10,948 nt of DNA from contig JAABSK010000079.1 in the NCBI GenBank assembly GCA_011390435.1, positions 1 through 10,948 of the forward strand, given 5' to 3'. The translations under genes and the position numbers were made by a program. The notes beneath the pieces were generated by a model. That model was not told the origin of the DNA. It was given only the letters and a program-made list of their open reading frames with translations, and made no database searches. Source of the DNA: Desulfobacteraceae bacterium. Lineage in GTDB: Bacteria; Desulfobacterota; Desulfobacteria; Desulfobacterales; Desulfobacteraceae. Shown piece after piece: positions 1-7,533 of this stretch; the first letter of the stretch is position 1, and each line of letters begins with the position of its first letter.

Positions 1-1451
1 GTGATCTATCTGTCACCATGAGCAAAATCGACATTCAATCGCTGCAGCCGTACTTTACCGATGCTGTTAAAATTGTGGTGACACAGGGCGATATCAACAG
101 CAGTGGCAATCTGGTGTTCCAGCCGGACGGACAGGCCGATCAGGTCAAGTTTGACGGTGATCTGTCAATTACGGACTTTGTTTCTCTGGATAAAAAAACA
201 GCCTATGATTTTTTCAAATGCCGCTCTTTTGAGCTGTCAGATCTCTTTGTGGCAGCAACCCCGCTTCAGGTTGCGATCAAAGATGTTTCCCTGGTTGATT
301 TTTATTCACGCATCGCCATCAGTGAGACCGGCGAACTGAACCTGTCCACCATCGTTGAGCCCGGGCCGCCGCAAGATCTGGAAAATTCAGAACCGTCAGC
401 ATCCCGGTCCCCCCGGATTCAGATTGACAATGTCACTGTTCAGGGCGGTGAAATCCAGTTCAGTGACGATTATACCCAGCCGGGATTTACTGCTGCCCTG
501 CACAAAATCAACGGTGCCGTAACCGGGCTTTCCTCGTATGAAGACGCCCGGGCTGATCTGAATTTGAAAGGCACCCATGGACAGTCTTCACCGCTGGTGA
601 TTACCGGAACCATTAATCCTCTGGCGCAAAATAAATTTGTGGACATCCACATGCAGTTCTCAGATATCGAGCTGAGTCATTTTACGCCGTATTCCGCCAG
701 GTATCTGGGATATAAAATTCAGAAAGGAAAGCTGCTTCTGGACCTGAAGTATCTGATCGAGGGAAACACGTTGACATCAGAAAACCGGGTGCAGTTTGAC
801 AATTTCACCCTGGGTGAATCCGTTGACAGTGATGCGGCAACTTCTCTGCCGATATCCCTGGCAATATCCCTGCTCCGGGACCGCAACGGGCAGATCAATC
901 TGGACCTGCCCGTGACCGGTCGCCTGGATGATCCTGAATTCAGTATTGCCGGTGTCGTTTTGAAGATGATCCGCAACCTGATCCTGAAAGTGGCCACCTC
1001 GCCGTTTTCAATTATCGGTGCCATGTTTGGCAGCGGTGAGGAGCTGGGGTATGTTGAGTTTGAATCCGGCAGACGCACCCTGAACCCGGATGATTTTGAA
1101 AAACTTGACAAGCTGATCCGGATTCTGGAAGAAAAACCTGAGATCCGGCTTGAGATCCAGGGTCAGTACCATTCTGAGAAAGACGCAGCTGCTCTGGTAA
1201 AAAAAGAGATGGCGGCCAGTGAGGATGAGGCGGCTGGTGAGGCCAGTGAAGAGACAGAGCAGTCAACCGCTGACATTGAGATTGGACAGGGTGTTTTGCG
1301 CCAGCTGGCCATCGACCGGGCCAGTGCAATCAGGGACTATATTCTTTCAAGCAATCAAGTGAAAAACGAGCGGATATTTGTGCTGGAACCGGTTGAAGCA
1401 GACGGTTCAGATCAGTCTGAAACCATCCGGGCGGTATTTTCGTTTAAATAA
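1..1451 (+). CDS. DUF748/AsmA-like envelope protein, C-terminal part (5' truncated by window)
   Basis: The frame is open from base 3 without a stop, and the first ATG (base 18) lies in the middle of a domain, so the gene starts before the window; about 482 codons are visible. The region around residues 255-345 (numbered from the ATG) resembles the DUF748 core of AsmA-like proteins: an N-R-V-Q-F-D-N-F-T-L-G stretch, then L-P-[IV]-x-L-A-x-x-L-L-x-D-x-x-G, then a G-R-L-D-D-P-x-F segment leading into an amphipathic helix. Residues 345-477 look like a degenerate OmpA-like domain (F-E-S-G-x-x-x-L, a leucine-rich helix, then D-R-A-x-A-I-R-D-Y-I), split by an acidic Glu/Ala/Ser-rich insert at about 394-424. 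Family knowledge places such proteins in the periplasm, anchored in the inner membrane, where related AsmA proteins act in phospholipid transport or outer-membrane homeostasis. The specific role is unknown. The stop at 1449-1451 lies 20 bases from the end of the convergent gene, with no terminator visible between them. Confidence 0.85.
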   Translation, partial: DLSVTMSKIDIQSLQPYFTDAVKIVVTQGDINSSGNLVFQPDGQADQVKFDGDLSITDFVSLDKKTAYDFFKCRSFELSDLFVAATPLQVAIKDVSLVDFYSRIAISETGELNLSTIVEPGPPQDLENSEPSASRSPRIQIDNVTVQGGEIQFSDDYTQPGFTAALHKINGAVTGLSSYEDARADLNLKGTHGQSSPLVITGTINPLAQNKFVDIHMQFSDIELSHFTPYSARYLGYKIQKGKLLLDLKYLIEGNTLTSENRVQFDNFTLGESVDSDAATSLPISLAISLLRDRNGQINLDLPVTGRLDDPEFSIAGVVLKMIRNLILKVATSPFSIIGAMFGSGEELGYVEFESGRRTLNPDDFEKLDKLIRILEEKPEIRLEIQGQYHSEKDAAALVKKEMAASEDEAAGEASEETEQSTADIEIGQGVLRQLAIDRASAIRDYILSSNQVKNERIFVLEPVEADGSDQSETIRAVFSFK

Positions 1452-1471
1452 CCGGAAACTGCGGGATGGGG

Positions 1472-2974
1472 TCAGCATGGATCAATGCAGGCCGGCACTT
1501 TGACCAGAACGGTCGTGCCTTCGTTGGGAAGTGAACTGATCTCGATACTGCCGTTGTTTTTCAGGATCACGGCTCTGGCCAGTGACAGGCCTAAACCTTT
1601 TGCGCCCTGTTTGTTTCGGGAAAAATAGGGTTTGAACACCTGATCAATGGTTTCAGGGCTGATGCCTGCACCAAGGTCGCAGACATGCACCAGAATCTCC
1701 GGACTGACAAACTCACTTGAAACAGAAACGATTCCTTTTGGTGCCAGGGCCTGTAACGCATTTTTAATAATTTCGCAAAATGCCTGCTGCATGTTTTCAG
1801 GGCAGACACATGCTCCTGGCAATGTCCCGAAATCAGTCTGTATGCTGATCTGGTGTGTAAAATCATCTGAAACCTGTTGAATGCTCTGAGTAAGAATCTG
1901 GTTGATGTCAACGATTTTTGCCGGTTCATTATCAATGGCCATAAACCGTTTGATGTCATTGACAGCGGTTGAAATCACGGCAATGCTCTTGGTTGCATCC
2001 TGAATCACCACTGGGTATTTTTTCAGCAGGGTGCCCAGATGAATCTCTTTTTTGACCTGTTCCAGCTCTGTTAATACCTGAGTTGTTTCTTCAGACAGCT
2101 CGCTGGCAGAGGTGGCCCGTGAACAGGTGATGATCTCCTGCAGCATCTGATATTTTTCCAGCAGCCAGGTCATTTCATTCCGATACTGGTCAATGGCGCC
2201 TATCTGCTGTTCAAGGTCTTTGGGAATGTGCTGGAGCTGATCCAGGCTGGACCGGGACATGTCTGTGACACAAACACAATGCCTGGTCGCTTTGAGCTGC
2301 TGTTCACGGGCGTCAAGTTCGGCCAGAGCATTTTTAAGCCGGAGGGTTTTGGTTTCCAGCGTCTTTTCCAGGCTTCTGTTGTATTTGGTCAGGTTGTGCT
2401 CCGCCACGATCCGCCGTGCAATCTCTTCATTCAGGCGCAGATTCTTGGCGGCAATCTCCTGCTGTTTTTCATCCAGTTCAATCAGATGGATATAGGAACG
2501 CAATGCCGTGGTAATACAGGTGAACAGTTTCTGTTCGGTCAATTCTGTTTTTTCTTTGTAATCATTGATGTCATAATCCAGGATGATCTTTTTTTCAGGG
2601 GCCTTTCCTGGCTGGCCTGTGCGCAGAATGATCCGGATCTGGGTGTTCTGGACATCCTCCCGGATGAACCGGGCAATTTCCAGTCCGGCATCATTGGTTT
2701 CCATGACAACATCCAGAAGGATGCAGGCAGCATCTGGATGGGAAAGGATCAGATCTCTGGCTTCCGGAATGGAACGGGCGGAAAGAAATTCCAGGGATGC
2801 GCCCTTGTATGTGTAGTCGGAAAGCACCATACGGGTCATGTTGTGAACCTGCTGGTCGTCATCGACGATCAATAGTTTGTATGAATGGGGCTGGTCTGTT
2901 TTTTTAATGGAATCAGGCGGTTTTGAGTCTGCAAACACCAGCTTGTCATCATCGGATGTGTTGACAATTGCCAT
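1472..2974 (-). CDS. Receiver domain–coiled coil–HATPase_c two-component protein (hybrid-type histidine kinase)
   Basis: 500 residues, no signal peptide or membrane segment, so cytoplasmic. Residues 33-160 form a receiver: acidic D38-D40, phosphoacceptor D88 in I-L-L-D-V-V, T119, and K142 in D-Y-K-E-K-T. The wording of this domain resembles receivers that usually precede DUF3369, but no DUF3369 follows. Residues about 165-230 are a charged coiled coil. A dimerisation-like helical region leads to an HATPase_c domain with N box (N405), G1 box D433-L-G-A-G437 and G2 box G457-A-K-G-L-G-L. A normal H box (H-E-x-N-N-P) is not recognisable where it should lie (about 232-260), so phosphotransfer through histidine is doubtful. 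The ATG at 2972-2974 has GGAGA seven bases upstream, which supports this start. A promoter matching TTGACA-N17-TATGCT lies just upstream, so it is probably transcribed independently of the ChaN-like gene. No partner kinase, regulator or sensory domain is present, so the signal is unknown. Confidence 0.9.
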   Translation of the reverse strand: MAIVNTSDDDKLVFADSKPPDSIKKTDQPHSYKLLIVDDDQQVHNMTRMVLSDYTYKGASLEFLSARSIPEARDLILSHPDAACILLDVVMETNDAGLEIARFIREDVQNTQIRIILRTGQPGKAPEKKIILDYDINDYKEKTELTEQKLFTCITTALRSYIHLIELDEKQQEIAAKNLRLNEEIARRIVAEHNLTKYNRSLEKTLETKTLRLKNALAELDAREQQLKATRHCVCVTDMSRSSLDQLQHIPKDLEQQIGAIDQYRNEMTWLLEKYQMLQEIITCSRATSASELSEETTQVLTELEQVKKEIHLGTLLKKYPVVIQDATKSIAVISTAVNDIKRFMAIDNEPAKIVDINQILTQSIQQVSDDFTHQISIQTDFGTLPGACVCPENMQQAFCEIIKNALQALAPKGIVSVSSEFVSPEILVHVCDLGAGISPETIDQVFKPYFSRNKQGAKGLGLSLARAVILKNNGSIEISSLPNEGTTVLVKVPACIDPC

Positions 2975-3018
2975 GGCATGGTCTCCAGAGAATGGATTTT
3001 TTGAGAGTGGACGGTATC

Positions 3019-3047
3019 AGCATAAGGAACAAAGCCAAATTTGTCAA
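3019..3047 (-). promoter_or_regulatory. Sigma-70-type promoter of the two-component gene
   Basis: On the minus strand, a perfect -35 TTGACA (3042-3047) is separated by 17 bases from TATGCT (3019-3024, 4 of 6 to consensus). It overlaps the stop codon of the ChaN-like gene and ends 44 bases before the start codon at 2974. This suggests the two-component gene has its own transcript even though it follows ChaN on the same strand. Sequence match only; not experimentally supported. Confidence 0.55.
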
Positions 3048-4054
3048 TGGGGCATGCGCTTGAGTGCTGCTTTAAATTTTTCACAGGGGTCAGCATAGGA
3101 TTGCCGCTGGAAAAACCAGATATAGTCTGCCGGAAGCCGTGGTTCAAATCCTTCCAGGTCCAGTGGTTCAAGATAGCCTTCCAGGGGCTGGGGTGTGATG
3201 CTGATCTCCTGCAGCGCCACATTGACCTGACGGATATCCGGATTGATGGCAGACACCCGGTCCATGACGCCCAGGCCGTATTCAGTATGGCCGCCGCCCA
3301 CAATGACAACTACCGGACCCGGTGTATGGGCGGCCAGCTGTGTGATGGACTGCGCCATGGTATCGTTTCTGGCGACCCAGGTGTCGTAGAGGCGGGACTG
3401 CATTGCTTCATTTCCCATGCCGCAGTGAACTGCCTTGAAAATGGCATACATATGGTTTTGATATGCGTCATTGTCCAGGCCGGTGGAAAAGATCTGGTCT
3501 TTTTCAATCGCTGAGATGCCGGCCATGCCTTTGCGGGTGATCCGTCTTTTCAGCGTGGATGAAAGATCAAGACCTGCCACAGACAGGTGATGGTCCCGGG
3601 CAAGGGATAAGAGATCAAAATAATAGCTCCACATCACATCAGACTGGGTATCCCATCCCAGTGTGTTTCTCAGGTGGGTTTCAATGTCTGCCAGTGCGTC
3701 TGCAGGATGGTCCACCGTCCCGGAATCGATAAAGTTCAACAGATCCGGGGTGTCATTCATGGCAAAAAATTCAAATCCGATGGCAGGAGGATGGGGGCTG
3801 TCAATCAGCCACCTGATGATGGCTTTCTGAGCCTGGTGCTGGTCGTGGTTGTCATGTTTTTCAGACAGATAGATTACATCAGCATCCTGAACAGCTGCCA
3901 TAAGGGTATCAAAGTCGACAGCAGTCCGGCGACTGACATCAATGATGGAATGGATCAATGGATCATCCCTTTGAACGGTGCGCTGAAATGTGGTGCATGA
4001 CTGGATCATGAGTGCCGGAACCAAAAATAATAGGATACATAAAATTCTGAGCAT
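3044..4054 (-). CDS. ChaN-like lipoprotein (DUF399, Tiki/EreA-like fold), putative haem- or metal-binding
   Basis: 336 residues. The N-terminus is a short basic, then hydrophobic segment ending in I-Q-S-C20, a lipobox, so a lipoprotein is predicted. The body matches the ChaN/DUF399 family: a Y-L-S-E65-K-H67-D-N-H70-D-x-H73 motif close to the start, a G-F-E95-F-F strand, an R-N-D-x-M-A helix near 229-234, and V-G-G-G-H256 near the end. These conserved acidic and histidine residues are the ones expected to form the ligand site of this superfamily. Campylobacter ChaN binds haem and is linked to iron uptake; related Tiki proteins are metalloproteases. Which applies here is not determined. The ATG at 4052-4054 has a strong Shine-Dalgarno (GGGAGG, about 7-8 bases upstream). 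It lies 57 bases downstream of the methyltransferase on the same strand, with no terminator seen between them, so co-transcription is likely. No TonB-dependent receptor or haem gene is adjacent. Confidence 0.85.
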   Translation of the reverse strand: MLRILCILLFLVPALMIQSCTTFQRTVQRDDPLIHSIIDVSRRTAVDFDTLMAAVQDADVIYLSEKHDNHDQHQAQKAIIRWLIDSPHPPAIGFEFFAMNDTPDLLNFIDSGTVDHPADALADIETHLRNTLGWDTQSDVMWSYYFDLLSLARDHHLSVAGLDLSSTLKRRITRKGMAGISAIEKDQIFSTGLDNDAYQNHMYAIFKAVHCGMGNEAMQSRLYDTWVARNDTMAQSITQLAAHTPGPVVVIVGGGHTEYGLGVMDRVSAINPDIRQVNVALQEISITPQPLEGYLEPLDLEGFEPRLPADYIWFFQRQSYADPCEKFKAALKRMPH

Positions 4055-4111
4055 GAAAATATCCTCCCTGAACTGAAAAACATTGCTATCAGTATCTGAA
4101 TATAACAGGTC

Positions 4112-4822
4112 TCAGTGTTTTTGAAAATACAGAACCAGGCTTTTTCCCAGAACAGGGTTCAGCAGGCGGTCGATAAAACCGGTGATCCAGGGAGATTTCA
4201 TCAGGTCCCACACCAGCAGTCTGTGGTAGAGATTGACTGCAAACGCGTCTGTCCGGTTGGGGCCCACAAGGCATTTGAGCCACCAGAACGGGGCATGGAT
4301 GCTGTGGGCATAATGACTCTCCAGAAATGTTACTCCCAACGATTCCACAGCCCGGATCAGCGGCTGTTTTTTGTAGATCCTGACATGCCCCATATTGGCA
4401 TTGAAATATTCGTCTGACAGCAGCCAGCAGATTTTTTCAGGCCAGTATCTGGGAACACTGATGGCAAGGGTTTTGCGGGGTTTTACAATCCGGACCAGTT
4501 CTGCCATGGCTGACCGGTCATCCATGATATGCTCCAGCACTTCAGAACAGATCACCAGGTCAAAGCTGTTGTCTTTAAACGGCAGTCGGGTGATGTCCAT
4601 GCAGGACAGATCCACACTTTTGCAGTTCAGGTCATCGATCTGCCGATGAAATTCAAGCTTCTCGCAGGTGGTCTTGAGAGGGGTAAATCCAAAATCAGCT
4701 CCGACACAGATGCTGTCGGTCTGCTGGCAGGCCTTAATGGTGTGGCGGCCTTCTCCGCATCCGATATCCAGTATGCGATGGCCCGGCTGGATGTCCACCC
4801 GGTTGAAATCAATGGTAAGCAT
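4112..4822 (-). CDS. Class I SAM-dependent methyltransferase (Methyltransf_11 type)
   Basis: 236 residues with the standard Rossmann-type order: motif I I-L-D-I-G-C-G-E-G at residues 17-25, an acidic residue ending strand 2 (G-A-D43), a D-I-T-x-L-P-F loop at about 76-82, and the post-I/motif IV segment F-D-L-V-I-C-S-E-V-L-E-H-I at 87-99. The motifs identify SAM binding; the methyl acceptor is not readable. The C-terminal third has an aromatic hydrophobic patch (A-P-F-W-W-L-K, near 172-178), suggesting contact with a membrane or lipid-linked substrate, which is inference. The start overlaps the end of the glycosyltransferase gene by 14 bases, with AAGGA eight bases before the ATG, so the two are translationally coupled and probably act on the same glycan or glycolipid. 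UbiE-like quinone methyltransferases share this fold, but the neighbourhood argues for glycan work. Confidence 0.9.
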   Translation of the reverse strand: MLTIDFNRVDIQPGHRILDIGCGEGRHTIKACQQTDSICVGADFGFTPLKTTCEKLEFHRQIDDLNCKSVDLSCMDITRLPFKDNSFDLVICSEVLEHIMDDRSAMAELVRIVKPRKTLAISVPRYWPEKICWLLSDEYFNANMGHVRIYKKQPLIRAVESLGVTFLESHYAHSIHAPFWWLKCLVGPNRTDAFAVNLYHRLLVWDLMKSPWITGFIDRLLNPVLGKSLVLYFQKH

Positions 4823-6044
4823 GGATCATATCCTTGTACACCCGTGCGGTCCGGATGGCACATTTTTCCCAGGTAAATTCGTTTAAAACACGCTGATAGC
4901 CTTTTTCAGCGAAAGCTTCACGCTGTGCCGGATCATCAAGCAGTTCAAGAATGGCTGCGGCCAGTGCGTTGGCATTTCCCGGGGGCACCAGTTTTGCTGC
5001 ATCTCCAGCCACTTCCGGTAATGCGCCGCCAGTGGTTGAAATCACGGGTGTCCGGCAGGCCATGGCTTCTCCCACCGGCAGGCCAAATCCCTCGTAAAGA
5101 GAAGGAACAACCGCAATGCTGGCTCTGGCATATTCTTTTACAAAAGCATCATGATCAATTCGACCGGTAAAGGTGATATAGCGTGCAAGATCAAGGGTTT
5201 TTACCAGTTTTTCAATCGGACCGCCTTTTTTGGGGCTGCCGATGATCACCAGTTTGACCGGCCGTTCTTGAACAATGGATTTAACTGCAAACAGCAGGTG
5301 GTGGAGGCCTTTGAGCGGGGTATCTGCACTGTTGGTGACAATGATCCGGCCGGGCTGTTTTTTAATGGCAGGTATCGGATAGAAATTGTCAAGGTCAATC
5401 CCGATGGGAATGGTGATAAACCGGGATTCCGGGATCTGGTATTCTGCTGCAATATCTTTTTTGGAGCTGTCAGAAACCGTGATAATGCCGGAAAGCCTTC
5501 TGGCCACGCTTTTTTGCATACTGATAAAGGTATACCACCTGATGGCCTGCAGTTTTTTCACAAAAGAGGGCGCACCCTGGATGGCCAGCCGCCGGTCCAC
5601 GGTCATGGGATGATGGATGGTGGCAGTCACCGGCATCAGCCGTGCAAGGGATAACAGGCTGTAAGAAAGGCTCTGGTTGTCATGGATGATATCAAAACGT
5701 TCTCCGGTTTCCTTTAAATACCGTTTTGCCCGCATGCCAAAGGTGAATGGTTCAGGATAGCCCATGGAAGATACCCCGAGCCATTCAAGCATGCTGATGG
5801 GATCTTTCAACTCTGCCGGGCGGGGGGTTCTGAACAGATCTTCCGGATCATACAGGTTCAGGGTCTGGAGCATGGTCAGCTTGACATTGTGGTTGAGCAG
5901 GGGATCTGGCGGACCTGCAATCACACTGACATCATGGCCCAGATCGGACAGGGCGTGGCTCAAATGGCGGATATATACGCCCTGGCCGCCGCAATGGGGA
6001 TTGCTGCGATAACTGATGAGCCCTATTTTAAGCCGTGAATTCAT
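4809..6044 (-). CDS. GT4-family glycosyltransferase (GT-B fold)
   Basis: 411 residues, the usual length of a GT4 enzyme. The N-terminal Rossmann domain carries the glycine-rich acceptor-side loop G-G-Q-G-V-Y (19-24). The C-terminal nucleotide-sugar domain shows G-I-D at 215-217, the helix around T242-P-L-K-G-L, and the donor-binding E318-G-F-G-L-P-V-G-E326, the E-x7-E motif typical of GT4 retaining enzymes, followed by P-V-I-S-T-x-G-G. There is no membrane segment, so it is cytosolic or peripheral. The donor and acceptor are unknown. It overlaps the methyltransferase gene downstream. Its first ATG (6042-6044) lies only 9 bases after the CCA end of tRNA-Arg, and those 9 bases are pyrimidine-rich with no Shine-Dalgarno, so the leader is unusual. 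The N-S-R-L-K-I-G-L-I-S-Y start is right for the fold, so I keep this ATG. Confidence 0.93.
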   Translation of the reverse strand: MNSRLKIGLISYRSNPHCGGQGVYIRHLSHALSDLGHDVSVIAGPPDPLLNHNVKLTMLQTLNLYDPEDLFRTPRPAELKDPISMLEWLGVSSMGYPEPFTFGMRAKRYLKETGERFDIIHDNQSLSYSLLSLARLMPVTATIHHPMTVDRRLAIQGAPSFVKKLQAIRWYTFISMQKSVARRLSGIITVSDSSKKDIAAEYQIPESRFITIPIGIDLDNFYPIPAIKKQPGRIIVTNSADTPLKGLHHLLFAVKSIVQERPVKLVIIGSPKKGGPIEKLVKTLDLARYITFTGRIDHDAFVKEYARASIAVVPSLYEGFGLPVGEAMACRTPVISTTGGALPEVAGDAAKLVPPGNANALAAAILELLDDPAQREAFAEKGYQRVLNEFTWEKCAIRTARVYKDMIHAYH

Positions 6045-6053
6045 GAGAAGGTT

Positions 6054-6129
6054 TGGTACGCCCGGCTGGAATCGAACCAGCGATCTTCAGCTTCGGAGGC
6101 TGACATCCTATCCACTGGACTACGGGCGC
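6054..6129 (-). tRNA. tRNA-Arg, anticodon CCG, CCA encoded
   Basis: The minus strand folds as a complete 76-base cloverleaf. The acceptor stem GCGCCCG pairs with CGGGCGT (last pair G-U), followed by A73 and an encoded CCA (6054-6056). The D stem is GTCC/GGAT, the anticodon stem TCAGC/GCTGA encloses the loop C-T-CCG-A-A, and the T arm is GCTGG-TTCGATT-CCAGC. The anticodon CCG reads the arginine codon CGG. It starts 21 bases after the folC stop and ends 9 bases before the glycosyltransferase start, all on one strand. No integrase or duplicated tRNA 3' end is seen nearby, so nothing shows that it serves as an integration site. Confidence 0.97.
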
Positions 6130-6150
6130 GTAAGAAAATCATATGCTATA

Positions 6151-7464
6151 TCAAATTTGTCTGTTTTTCAAGTCTAATAAATAATCCCGTGCTTCACCTG
6201 CCACGTAAAGGGAGCCGGCAATACAGACAGCATCTTTTTTGTCAGTGGTTGAAACCGCATGGGCAACAGCATCTTTCACATCTTCAATAACGGTTATTGG
6301 CGCGGTGCAGATTTTTTCTGCAGCAGCTTTCAGCACTTCCGGCGCAAGGCTTCTGTCTATTTTCGCCCGGGTGAAAATAATATTTTCGGCAAGAGGCAGC
6401 AGCGATTCAAGCATTTTTTGATAGGGCTTGTCATCCAGGATACCGATCACCATGGTCAGGCACTGGTTCCTGATTTTCCGGTGCAGGTATTTTCCCAAGA
6501 CGGCTGCGGCGTGCCGGTTGTGGGCGCCGTCAACAATCACCATGGGCTCGTCCATAATCTGTTCAAGCCGACCCGGCCACCGGGCAATCGAAAGGCCGGA
6601 TTTTACCAGGTTTGTATCCAGGCAGTAGCGGCTGTCATAAAGCTCAAATTGATCAAAGACCAGTTCGCAGGCTGCCAGGGCAAGGCTTAAATTTTCTTTC
6701 TGGTGGTCACCGGGCAGGGGTTTTTGAATCTGCCTGAAGGTATGATTCAACCCGCTGTATGTATAGCTCTGCCGGCCTGAATCCTTTCGGATGGAAAAAT
6801 CAGTTTTATATTCAAAGATCCGGGCATGGTTCTCATTTGCAATCTGCCGGAGCATTTTAATGCCGGAGGACTGTGACACACCAGTGACAACCGGTGTGCG
6901 GGGTTTGATAATCCCCCCTTTTTCATAGGCCAGCGCTTTGATGGTATGGCCCAGGTATTCTGTATGTTCAATAGACAGATTGGTGATGACGCTGACCTGG
7001 GGGAGCGCCACGTTGGTGGCATCAAATCTGCCGCCCATGCCGGTTTCAATAACCGCCCATTCCACCTTTTCCTGGGAAAAGTGGTAAAAGGCCATGGCAG
7101 TTGCGATTTCAAAAAAAGTGGCTTTCCGTTTTCCGATATCCACTGCATCAACCGCAGCATAGGCTCTGACCACATGATCATCTGAGATCATTTTTCCATC
7201 AATCATAATGCGTTCATTAAACCGGGACAGGTGCGGAGATGTATAAACCCCGGTTTTGAATCCGGCTTTCTGCAGAATGGACGCAATATAGGTGGCGGTT
7301 GAGCCTTTTCCGTTGGTTCCGGCCACATGAATGATATGATAGTTTTTCTGGGGAGAGTTTAAAAACTTTAAGATATTGGCAATGGTGTCCAGCTCAAGTT
7401 TGATGCCAAAGCGCCCAAGTTTGTAGATCTTATCGAGGCATGCCTGATAGGTAGTGTTTTTCAT
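6151..7464 (-). CDS. folC: Bifunctional folylpolyglutamate synthase/dihydrofolate synthase
   Basis: Joins glutamate to dihydropteroate and to reduced folates in an ATP-dependent cytosolic reaction. With the ATG at 7462-7464 it is 437 residues, the normal length. Visible family marks are the P-loop A-G-T-N-G-K-G-S-T (48-56), Y-T-S-P-H-L (74-79) with R-F-N-E-R-I, the E-T-G-M-G-G-R-F-D-A-T-N block (140-151), S-I-E-H-T-x-x-L-G (164-172), E-K-G-G-I-I-K-P (181-188), R-W-P-G-R-L-E and V-D-G-A-H-N in the ligase C-domain. An in-frame TTG at 7498-7500 would add 12 residues, but it sits in the loop of the rpsU terminator and the added residues do not match the family, so I reject it. The chosen ATG has no clear Shine-Dalgarno and lies directly after the terminator T-tract, so expression may depend on read-through or on a promoter inside rpsU. 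Confidence 0.95.
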   Translation of the reverse strand: MKNTTYQACLDKIYKLGRFGIKLELDTIANILKFLNSPQKNYHIIHVAGTNGKGSTATYIASILQKAGFKTGVYTSPHLSRFNERIMIDGKMISDDHVVRAYAAVDAVDIGKRKATFFEIATAMAFYHFSQEKVEWAVIETGMGGRFDATNVALPQVSVITNLSIEHTEYLGHTIKALAYEKGGIIKPRTPVVTGVSQSSGIKMLRQIANENHARIFEYKTDFSIRKDSGRQSYTYSGLNHTFRQIQKPLPGDHQKENLSLALAACELVFDQFELYDSRYCLDTNLVKSGLSIARWPGRLEQIMDEPMVIVDGAHNRHAAAVLGKYLHRKIRNQCLTMVIGILDDKPYQKMLESLLPLAENIIFTRAKIDRSLAPEVLKAAAEKICTAPITVIEDVKDAVAHAVSTTDKKDAVCIAGSLYVAGEARDYLLDLKNRQI

Positions 7465-7470
7465 TATGTT

Positions 7471-7519
7471 TAAAATAAAAACCCGGTATAAATCATTCAA
7501 AAAATCATTTGTACCGGGT
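7471..7519 (-). terminator. Rho-independent terminator after rpsU
   Basis: Arms 7481-7493 and 7507-7519 form a 13-pair stem (ACCCGGTA core, one G-U), extended by three A-T pairs after a single C/C mismatch around a CAAAA loop. On the minus strand the stem is followed at once by TTTTATTTTA (7471-7480). It begins 15 bases after the rpsU stop and ends only 6 bases before the folC ATG. Confidence 0.85.
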
Positions 7520-7533
7520 AAATTTATGCTCGG

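Noticed and set aside
1452..1471. Shared bidirectional terminator between the two convergent genes
   Set aside because: The 20 bases contain no inverted repeat with T-tracts; any stop signal must lie within coding sequence or be Rho-dependent.
2228..2875. 215-codon plus-strand open frame opposite the two-component gene
   Set aside because: A shadow of the receiver and coiled-coil region; Phe-rich composition typical of antisense frames and no binding site at the start.
6054..6129. tRNA gene as an integration site for a mobile element
   Set aside because: No integrase, no repeated tRNA 3' end and no change of gene character next to it beyond the glycosyltransferase cassette, which has no mobility genes.
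7465..7500. TTG start of folC giving 12 extra residues
   Set aside because: It lies in the loop of the rpsU terminator and the extension has no family match.
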